Below are positions 10,174-16,078 of a stretch of 41,583 nucleotides of DNA, piece by piece. A model generated the notes under the pieces. That model did not search any database, was not told the DNA's origin, and worked only from the letters and a program-made list of their open reading frames with translations. Position 1 is the stretch's first letter. The number at the start of each line of letters is the position of its first letter. This DNA is from Candidatus Pullilachnospira intestinigallinarum (lineage in GTDB: Bacteria > Bacillota > Clostridia > Lachnospirales > Lachnospiraceae): contig DVIN01000033.1 of the NCBI GenBank assembly GCA_018711275.1, positions 1-41,583 on the forward strand, written 5' to 3'. A program made the position numbers and the translations under genes.

Positions 10174-10532
10174 GCAAATACGATCACCATTCCCAGACGA
10201 ACCGATACCAGCATGGATGCCAGATTCTGATACACCCACCTCCGGTTCTGCTCTGTGACTTTTACAGATCCCGTGTTCCAGATCCGCGGAAACCGCAGCA
10301 CGATGGTAAGTCCCGCAAACAGGACGGCGCACAGAATCACAGTAAACCACAGCTCTCCTTTTCCTCCCCAACGGTCCGGCTGTCCGTCAAAGCCAAAGTG
10401 CAGAGGCATCTTTTGGGGCAGCCGGGGAAATGTCCAGCAAAACCACAGCAGCCATGCTGCCATAAGCCCCCAGGAAATCCGGCCAGTCCAGCGGATATAA
10501 CCATTTTTCTCCACCTGTATTCTCTGTTTCAT
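9972..10532 (-). CDS. DUF1648 domain membrane protein
   Basis: Membrane protein of 186 residues with about four hydrophobic segments (near 19-35, 60-78, 100-120 and 128-148). The DUF1648 signature is clear: LPQKMPLHFGFDGQPDRWG just after the first segment. Related proteins include SdpI-type immunity proteins, but this one lacks the typical SdpI C-terminal domain, and the function is unknown. The C-terminus is basic. The ATG at 10532 was chosen because GGGAGG lies 8 bases upstream; a GTG three codons earlier would overlap that site. It starts 20 bases after the GIY-YIG gene and is probably cotranscribed with it. Confidence 0.85.
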   Translation of the reverse strand: MKQRIQVEKNGYIRWTGRISWGLMAAWLLWFCWTFPRLPQKMPLHFGFDGQPDRWGGKGELWFTVILCAVLFAGLTIVLRFPRIWNTGSVKVTEQNRRWVYQNLASMLVSVRLGMVIVFAYSQWMAVRSGRVGVWFWIIWALALFGPVIFFTVRLSRRPPGGFGEFPVGDKAAGDKNKGRRENKWI

Positions 10533-10552
10533 GGCTGTCACCTCCCATGTCT

Positions 10553-10801
10553 TCAGGCACCTTTTCCCATGATCAGCTTTTCTTTATTCTTTCTGTCCAT
10601 GTGCTTAATCTGGGCCTCCCGGCGCATGGCTTCCTCTTTTGTGGAAAAAGCCTCATAATAAGCCAGCTCCACCGGTCTCCTGGTTCGGGTGTATTTGGCT
10701 CCCTTTCCCTGATTATGGGTTTTTATGCGGCGTTCCAGATCATTGGTCCATCCGGTATAATAGGTGCCGTCCCGGCATTTTAAAATATAAGTATAATTCA
10801 T
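10553..10801 (-). CDS. GIY-YIG domain protein (UPF0213 / YhbQ-like)
   Basis: Small single-domain GIY-YIG protein of 82 residues. Seen: [25 protein letters not shown] (the YIL...YTG form of the GIY-YIG motif with the conserved arginine) and the family's [24 protein letters not shown]. Members of this group are predicted nucleases of unclear role; some bind or cut DNA in vitro. The ATG at 10801 was chosen because homologues start with this MNYTY-type segment; the longer upstream frame would translate the promoter. First gene of a two-gene unit with the DUF1648 gene. Confidence 0.9.
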   Translation of the reverse strand: MNYTYILKCRDGTYYTGWTNDLERRIKTHNQGKGAKYTRTRRPVELAYYEAFSTKEEAMRREAQIKHMDRKNKEKLIMGKGA

Positions 10802-10828
10802 GATAATTCCCGCTTTTGTTTTTTCTCT

Positions 10829-10857
10829 ATTATAATATAATTTTTTTCCAATCTCCA
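10829..10857 (-). promoter_or_regulatory. Promoter of the GIY-YIG/DUF1648 unit
   Basis: Minus strand: -10 TATAAT (10829-10834), 17-bp spacer, -35 TGGAGA (10852-10857, 4 of 6 matches). Confidence 0.5.
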
Positions 10858-10889
10858 TGGTTTTCTTTTTTCCATTTTTCCGGAAAATG

Positions 10890-10943
10890 TTACAATCTTT
10901 TTACATCTTCCGCATAGGAGATACCTGTAAAATCTGATATAAT
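10890..10943 (+). promoter_or_regulatory. Promoter region of the two-component operon
   Basis: A perfect -10 TATAAT lies at 10938-10943 without a good -35, as expected for an activated promoter. Upstream are two direct repeats TTACA at 10890-10894 and 10901-10905 with an 11-bp period, the spacing used by OmpR/PhoP-type regulators. Self-activation by the operon's own regulator is inferred. Confidence 0.4.
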
Positions 10944-11012
10944 TGTTCATTAAGAAGTGAATCAGCGGATACAGACAACGGGAAGTGTTTACAGATGAGG
11001 GGATGCGGTTTT

Positions 11013-11747
11013 ATGACGAACAAACAGGAAAAAAGCAGAATTTTGATTATAGAGGATGAAAAGCCCATTGCGGATCTTCTGGCATACGGACTGACCAGAG
11101 AAGGGTTCCAGGTACAGTGCGCCGGTTCGGCGGGAAAGGGCTGGAAGCTTGTGGGGGAATTTTCTCCTTCCCTGGTGCTGCTGGACTGGATGCTTCCGGA
11201 CATCAGCGGAGTGGATCTGTGCCGGACCATCACGGAGCGGTACAACATTCCCATTGTCATGCTGACGGCCAGAGGCAGTGTGGAGGATAAATTGTACGGG
11301 CTGGAGACCGGAGCCGATGATTATATTACAAAACCCTTTGACCTGCGGGAAGTAATTGCCCGGGTCAAAAGTATTCTGCGCCGTTTTGAAAAAGCGGAAA
11401 GCGAACGTGCCAAAAAGGAGCAGGCACAGGGCACAAATTCGGAGGATCTTCTCTGCCGGGGCCCGCTGGTGATTTCCCGGCAGGGCTGGACCGTGACCAA
11501 AAACGGCCGGCGGATGGATCTGACGCCCAAGGAATTTGAGCTTCTGGTTTTTCTGCTGGATCACCCGGGACAGGTCTTCACCCGGGCCGTACTGCTGGAA
11601 CAGATCTGGGGGTATGATTTTGAGGGCGATACCAGGACGGTGGATATCCATATCCAGAGGCTTCGCAAAAAGCTGGGAAATGATGTGGGGCTGGCCACTG
11701 TTTTCGGTGTGGGGTATAAATATGAACCGGAAAAACAGGCAGAATAA
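11013..11747 (+). CDS. OmpR-family response regulator
   Basis: DNA-binding response regulator of 244 residues. The receiver domain (about 10-125) has the acidic pair in IIEDEKP, phosphoacceptor D58 in LLDWMLPD, the T of MLTARG and the K of ITKPFD. A winged-helix DNA-binding domain follows (about 150-240: LTPKEFELLVFLLDHPGQVFTR, TRTVDIHIQRLRKKLG, VFGVGYKYE). The linker is unusually long and charged. The ATG at 11013 has GAGGGG 10 bases upstream; an in-frame ATG at 10995 is the alternative. Its end overlaps the sensor kinase gene by 26 bases, so it pairs with that kinase. The signal and targets are unknown. Confidence 0.93.
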   Translation: MTNKQEKSRILIIEDEKPIADLLAYGLTREGFQVQCAGSAGKGWKLVGEFSPSLVLLDWMLPDISGVDLCRTITERYNIPIVMLTARGSVEDKLYGLETGADDYITKPFDLREVIARVKSILRRFEKAESERAKKEQAQGTNSEDLLCRGPLVISRQGWTVTKNGRRMDLTPKEFELLVFLLDHPGQVFTRAVLLEQIWGYDFEGDTRTVDIHIQRLRKKLGNDVGLATVFGVGYKYEPEKQAE

Positions 11748-13284
11748 AAAAGCAAAAAAAGTACGTTTCTGGAACAGTCTCCGCTTTCGGGTATCCGCCG
11801 GCCTGATTCTCACCTTCGGAGCCGGCGGTATTATTCTGTGTCTCACGGTGCAGAGTCAGCTGAACCGGAGTCTTACCCAGAGGATTGAAAAGGATTGCAA
11901 TGATCTGCGGATGGATTCGCAGATTTATTCCCGTCAGATCTTCATGATGAACGGCGAAAACAACGATGAAGAGGGAATGATTCACTGTTCCCGTCAAATT
12001 CTTGAGGAACTGTCCCGGACAGAGGGAAGGACATTATTTCTCTATACACTGGATGGCATCCTGTCCGCCTCCGGTCCCGGGGAACTTTCCTCCGGGATTG
12101 ACAGCGACAGCCGGATCACCGGTACGGAGGCTTTTTCCCACGCCCTGGAGGGAGACGCGGCCTTTACCATGGTCTTCGGATCCGGAAATTCCTGTCAGGT
12201 ATTTTTTTCTTCCCCCGTGCAGGTGGAGGGGCAGAATGTGGGGATTCTGGCTGCCGTCATGGATTACTCTTCCGTGCGCCGGGAAAATCAGGAAATTCTT
12301 CGGATGATGGTTCAGGTGGTGTGCGCCGGTTATCTGCTGTCCGGCCTCGTGGTATTTTTCCTCCTGTGGTCCGTGACGCGGCCGCTGAAAACCCTGAGCC
12401 AGATTTCCGGCAGGATCTCCAGAACCATGAAAAAGGAACATACCCCCATCGGAAATCCGCTGAAGGACAGTCCTCTTCTGGAGCGAAAGGATGAAATCGG
12501 AGAGCTGGCGTCCAGCTACAGCCGGATGATGGGAACCATTGAGCTGCAGTTTGAAAAAATTCAGCAGGATCGGGACAGTATCCGTTCCCTGATGGAAAGC
12601 CGGCAGGAATTTTACAATAACGTGACCCATGAGCTGAAGACACCGCTGACCACCATCCAGGGCTACGCGCAGCTTCTGGAGGATGGGGGAGCGGAGGATG
12701 CACAGTTTCTGGAAAAGAGTCTGGGACACATTCTCAGCGAAAGTACCCGCCTTCACCGGATGGTGGTGCAGCTGCTGGAAATGGGCGACCGGAAAGCAGA
12801 TGGTACACCCACGCCTGTGGATCTTGTTGCGCTGGCCAGAAGCGTTGCCGCCTCCATGATGCCCAAGGCGAAACGGTATGGGTGTTCCATCCTGGTGAAA
12901 GGAGACGGGCCGCTTGTGACACTGGGGCAGGGAGAACGGCTGCGCCAGGTGCTGATTAATCTCACTGATAATGCCATCAAATACGGAAAACAGGGCGGCG
13001 CCATCATCCTGGATCTGCGGTCCGGCAGGGAACAGGCAGTCATTCAGGTGATCAACCGGGGAGATCCCATTCCCCAGAATCGCCTGGAAGAAATCTTTGA
13101 ACCATTCTGCAGAATCGACAAAGAGTATTCCAGGGAGCTGGGAAGCGCCGGACTGGGACTTTCCATCTGCCGGAAAATCATTCAGGAGCATCAGGGTACC
13201 ATCCGGGCCTTTTCACATCCGGACGGAATCAACATCTTTGCCGTATGCCTGAAACTTTACCGAAGACAGGAGGCAGAAGAATGA
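11722..13284 (+). CDS. Membrane sensor histidine kinase
   Basis: Partner kinase of the preceding regulator, 520 residues. TM1 lies near 22-44, an extracytoplasmic domain at about 45-200, TM2 near 203-223, then HAMP and a HisKA domain with phosphoacceptor H303 in VTHELKTPLTTIQGY. The HATPase domain has N417 in LINLTDNAIKYG, a G1 region INRGDPIPQNRLEEIFEPF, and the G2 box GSAGLGLSICRK. The usual G1 aspartate (D-x-G-x-G) is replaced by N in INRGDPIP, a variant seen in some Firmicutes kinases, so activity is not excluded. The start at 11722 lies inside the regulator gene, with GTGGGG upstream. The stop overlaps the lipoprotein start (ATGA). Confidence 0.9.
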   Translation: MNRKNRQNKKAKKVRFWNSLRFRVSAGLILTFGAGGIILCLTVQSQLNRSLTQRIEKDCNDLRMDSQIYSRQIFMMNGENNDEEGMIHCSRQILEELSRTEGRTLFLYTLDGILSASGPGELSSGIDSDSRITGTEAFSHALEGDAAFTMVFGSGNSCQVFFSSPVQVEGQNVGILAAVMDYSSVRRENQEILRMMVQVVCAGYLLSGLVVFFLLWSVTRPLKTLSQISGRISRTMKKEHTPIGNPLKDSPLLERKDEIGELASSYSRMMGTIELQFEKIQQDRDSIRSLMESRQEFYNNVTHELKTPLTTIQGYAQLLEDGGAEDAQFLEKSLGHILSESTRLHRMVVQLLEMGDRKADGTPTPVDLVALARSVAASMMPKAKRYGCSILVKGDGPLVTLGQGERLRQVLINLTDNAIKYGKQGGAIILDLRSGREQAVIQVINRGDPIPQNRLEEIFEPFCRIDKEYSRELGSAGLGLSICRKIIQEHQGTIRAFSHPDGINIFAVCLKLYRRQEAEE

Positions 13285-14489
13285 AAATCACAAAATGGAA
13301 CCTGCAATGGCCGGCAGCCGCCGCTTTTTTTCTGGGACTGACGCTGTGCTCCGGCTGCGGGCTGACTTCCCGGGAGCGCACAGTTCTGCTCCCCGCGCTT
13401 TCCACGGAAAATTACGGGGATCTGGAGCAGATGCTGACCCTGTCCTGGAATACGGATGTTCCTGTTTTCAGCACCGGATTCCGCCGGGAAAACGGGAAAG
13501 CATATCTTTATACGGCAGTCACGGAAAATCAGGAGATTTATATTCGTCAGTACGATGCTGTTTATGGATTTTATCAGGACATTTTTTGTCTGCCCACCAC
13601 CAACTGCTTTGGCATCTGGATTTCTCCGGACGGGACAGAAGCCGCCTGTCTGTCTGATGACACCGGTTACAATCTGTCTCTTTCCATCTACCATCTTTCC
13701 GACGGAAGCTGTACGGTACTGGCGGAATATCTCTATGATGTCCAGGTGGACGGAGTCTGGTCCGCGGACGCCTCCTCCTTTCTGGGCTGGAGCGCCCAAA
13801 TGCCTGACGGGAGACACCAGGCGCAGTGCTGGTACTATAAGCGCCAGGGAAATATCACCGCTCCCCTGACCATCGACCTTGCGCGGGGAGATTCTTTTCT
13901 TCTTCACGGCGCGCTGTCCTGGAACGGCGGACTGGGACTTATCGAGGGACTCTCTTATGAAGCCATTAAGAACGGCGATGAGGTCTCTGATCTTTATCTG
14001 GGCTATCTCCATGAACTCGACGACTCGGAACTTCTGTACTTTGTTCCTCCGGAAGACGCAGATAACGCCTACCGCCCTGCCTCTTTCGGAGAAAATACAC
14101 AGCTCTACCTGCAGGCTTCCCTGTGGCATGGACAGCTTCCCGATATCAGCCTTCTGGCTGTCAACAAGGAGCAGAACAGAGCAGTAACTGCGGAAGATTT
14201 CGGATCCGGATATATGGTGTACAGCTATACCCTTTCCGGAAGCGGCACATTTGGAGGCCGAAAACTGCTCTATCGGGGGGAAGGACAGATCCAGGAGCTC
14301 CGTTTTTCCTGCGACGGAGAGCATGTCCTGATTTTTGAGGCAGAGCCAAGCTCAGAGGATCTGGCAGAGGCCCTGGGCTGGGATTTGGATAACGAAGCGA
14401 TGGATACTCCCGACATCGAGTTTTCTGTTCCCGTCCAGGCGGAAGACTGGCAGGCAGTCATACTGGAACTTCCATCGGAGGATTCCTGA
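13281..14489 (+). CDS. Lipoprotein with probable beta-propeller domain, linked to the two-component system
   Basis: Secreted lipoprotein of 402 residues. The N-terminus has a basic start, a hydrophobic stretch and the lipobox-like LCSGC with the lipidated cysteine at 26. The mature part shows repeated short beta-rich units ending in patterns such as WISPDGTEAACLSDD and WSADASSFLGWSA, suggesting a WD40/TolB-like propeller; no named family was recognised. AGGAGG lies upstream and the ATG overlaps the kinase stop, so the three genes are translationally coupled. The context suggests an accessory sensor or modulator of the kinase on the outer face of the membrane; this is inference. Confidence 0.75.
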   Translation: MKITKWNLQWPAAAAFFLGLTLCSGCGLTSRERTVLLPALSTENYGDLEQMLTLSWNTDVPVFSTGFRRENGKAYLYTAVTENQEIYIRQYDAVYGFYQDIFCLPTTNCFGIWISPDGTEAACLSDDTGYNLSLSIYHLSDGSCTVLAEYLYDVQVDGVWSADASSFLGWSAQMPDGRHQAQCWYYKRQGNITAPLTIDLARGDSFLLHGALSWNGGLGLIEGLSYEAIKNGDEVSDLYLGYLHELDDSELLYFVPPEDADNAYRPASFGENTQLYLQASLWHGQLPDISLLAVNKEQNRAVTAEDFGSGYMVYSYTLSGSGTFGGRKLLYRGEGQIQELRFSCDGEHVLIFEAEPSSEDLAEALGWDLDNEAMDTPDIEFSVPVQAEDWQAVILELPSEDS

Positions 14490-14610
14490 AATCTATTTTG
14501 GATACTTCTTTTTTACATTTTGGCGAAGACCCTGAAACATCCCTCTGCTATACTTTTTCCTGTAGCAGAAAACGCCATCGGCTTCACAGATGCAAAGTTG
14601 AGGGGTAAAT

Positions 14611-15726
14611 ATGGATAAAAAAGAAAGCCGGCTGATCATCCGCCGGGACTGTATGGAAAATAATGTGCGCGCCATCCGTCATCTGACCGGCGCCCGGCTG
14701 ATGGCTGTTGTGAAGGAAGACGGGTACGGTATCGGGATTGCGTCTGCTTACCGGATTCTTTCCGGCTGCGGCGTGGACTTTTTCTGTGTGGGAACCCCCA
14801 GAGAGGCGCTGACGCTGCGGAAGCTGGGGTTTTCCGGCGATATTCTCCTGCTGACGCCGGAGTATTCCCTCCCGGTGTGCAGTCAGCTGCTGGAGGAAAA
14901 TATTCTTTTTATGGTGGGAAATTCAAAGCAGGCGGATGTGCTGCGCCAGGCCTCCCGGGGTATGCGCAGATCTCCACGGATTCACATAAAGATCGATACC
15001 GGCCTGGGGCGGTACGGATTTTCCCGGGATACGCTTCTCACCGTGAAATTCTGCACGCTGGATATGAATATTGAAGGCGTCTACACGCATTTTGCCTCCT
15101 GTGGAAGAAATTACCGGAAAAATATTCTTCTGCAGAAGCAGCGCTTTGACCAGGCGCTGAAGATTCTGGAGGCGTCAGGCGTTCCCGTTCCCTTTGTCCA
15201 CGCGGCCGCCAGCCGCACGCTGGCCTGGGCCGGGGATCTGGGGTATGACGGGGTGAGAATCGGATCTCTGCTTCTGGGGAGAGAGACAGAGGGACGGACG
15301 GATTTTCAGGATGCGGTTCGGCTGGAAGCAAAAATCTGCGAAAAAAAATGGTATCCTGCCGGGGAGTATGCAGGATACCGGAGAGATGTGAAGCTGAAAA
15401 GGGACAGCCTCATCGGCGTGGTCCGGGCCGGCTGCGGGGACGGCCTGGGGCTGACAAGACAGTCCCGGGAACGTCTCGGACTTTTGCGGCATGCGGTCCG
15501 GAATATGTTTTTCCCGGATCACGCATACTGTCTGTCCAGAAACGGAAGCCGCGTCCCCATTCTGGACAATACCGGCACCGGCCATACACTGGTGGATCTG
15601 ACAGGACTGGGACTCAATCTGGGAGATGTACTCTCCTTCCGGATCAATCCGCTTCTGGCGGATCCGGATATTCCGAAAATTCTTGTGGGGGATGGGGAGG
15701 AGATGAAAGATGCCGCGTCTTTCTGA
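14611..15726 (+). CDS. Alanine racemase-like PLP enzyme
   Basis: Fold-type III PLP enzyme of 371 residues, resembling alanine racemase. The PLP lysine is K35 in MAVVKEDGYGIG (usual form VVKADAYGHG). HIKIDTGLGRYGF, VYTHFASC and the C-terminal DNTGTGHTLVDLTGLG are in family order. Y256 in AGYRRDVKL aligns with the catalytic tyrosine of the C-terminal barrel. The normally strong GYADG motif is AGCGDG here, so this is a divergent paralogue. Substrate may be alanine, serine or another amino acid. GAGGGG precedes the ATG. It is 121 bases after the lipoprotein gene on the same strand; whether it belongs to that operon is unclear. Confidence 0.82.
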   Translation: MDKKESRLIIRRDCMENNVRAIRHLTGARLMAVVKEDGYGIGIASAYRILSGCGVDFFCVGTPREALTLRKLGFSGDILLLTPEYSLPVCSQLLEENILFMVGNSKQADVLRQASRGMRRSPRIHIKIDTGLGRYGFSRDTLLTVKFCTLDMNIEGVYTHFASCGRNYRKNILLQKQRFDQALKILEASGVPVPFVHAAASRTLAWAGDLGYDGVRIGSLLLGRETEGRTDFQDAVRLEAKICEKKWYPAGEYAGYRRDVKLKRDSLIGVVRAGCGDGLGLTRQSRERLGLLRHAVRNMFFPDHAYCLSRNGSRVPILDNTGTGHTLVDLTGLGLNLGDVLSFRINPLLADPDIPKILVGDGEEMKDAASF

Positions 15727-15856
15727 GGGATAACGTACGGCCCTTGTATGGGATCCCGAAGCCTGTGGAAAACGCAGCCTGTGCGCATGCTTTTTTGACA
15801 GTGAAACCGGAAGGATGAAATGTTACACGCCATGCGAACTTTCCAGTGTTTTAGGG

Positions 15857-15885
15857 TTGAAACTTTTCCACCAAAGGCATATAAT
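15857..15885 (+). promoter_or_regulatory. Strong promoter not followed by a gene
   Basis: -35 TTGAAA (15857-15862), 17-bp spacer, perfect -10 TATAAT (15880-15885). The predicted start is near 15892, only about 26 bases before a terminator stem. Confidence 0.6.
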
Positions 15886-15891
15886 ATACTT

Positions 15892-15958
15892 TCCATTATC
15901 ATAATAAGAGTTACAGAAAGTAGCGCCTTACTTTACCAGAGCGAGGGCGCTACTTTTT
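15892..15958 (+). ncRNA. Putative small RNA or leader RNA upstream of the metal ATPase
   Basis: Inferred transcript of about 67 nt between a consensus promoter and an intrinsic terminator. It has a single-stranded 5' part of about 26 nt and the terminator stem AAGTAGCGCC/GGCGCTACTT. No known RNA family was recognised and no good open reading frame lies in it. It could be a small RNA, or an attenuated leader reaching the ATPase on read-through. Confidence 0.4.
15918..15958 (+). terminator. Intrinsic terminator upstream of the metal ATPase
   Basis: Stem AAGTAGCGCC (15918-15927) with GGCGCTACTT (15946-15955), 18-base loop, then TTTTT. It may also end the racemase transcript. Confidence 0.82.
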
Positions 15959-15993
15959 GCATGTAAAATTGAATATTTTTTTCAATAACACTA

Positions 15994-16046
15994 TTGATTT
16001 TTTACAGGAATCCTCCTATAATGAATATATGAATAGTTGTTCATAT
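15994..16046 (+). promoter_or_regulatory. Metal ATPase promoter with an ArsR/SmtB-type operator
   Basis: -35 TTGATT (15994-15999), 17-bp spacer, -10 TATAAT (16017-16022). Directly downstream, 16027-16046 is the dyad ATATGAA-N6-TTCATAT. TGAA-N6-TTCA is the core of the 12-2-12 operators bound by ArsR-family Zn/Cd sensors such as CzrA, CadC and SmtB. Its position over the transcription start fits metal-relieved repression. No ArsR gene is present in the window. Confidence 0.65.
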
Positions 16047-16078
16047 GTTTTATGAATCTTAATCAAGGAGGAATTCCT

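Larger units (their letters stand above)
15727..16078 (+). other. Intergenic region holding a short-RNA unit and the metal ATPase promoter
   Basis: No protein-coding gene seen. From left to right it contains an unassigned 130 bases, a strong orphan promoter (15857-15885), a terminator (15918-15958), and the ATPase promoter with an ArsR-type dyad (15994-16046). These are listed separately. Confidence 0.6.

Noticed and set aside
11013-15726. VanG-type glycopeptide resistance cluster (VanRS plus racemase)
   Set aside because: No D-Ala-D-Ser ligase, VanXY or membrane-bound serine racemase is present; only a generic regulator, kinase and a soluble racemase-like gene.
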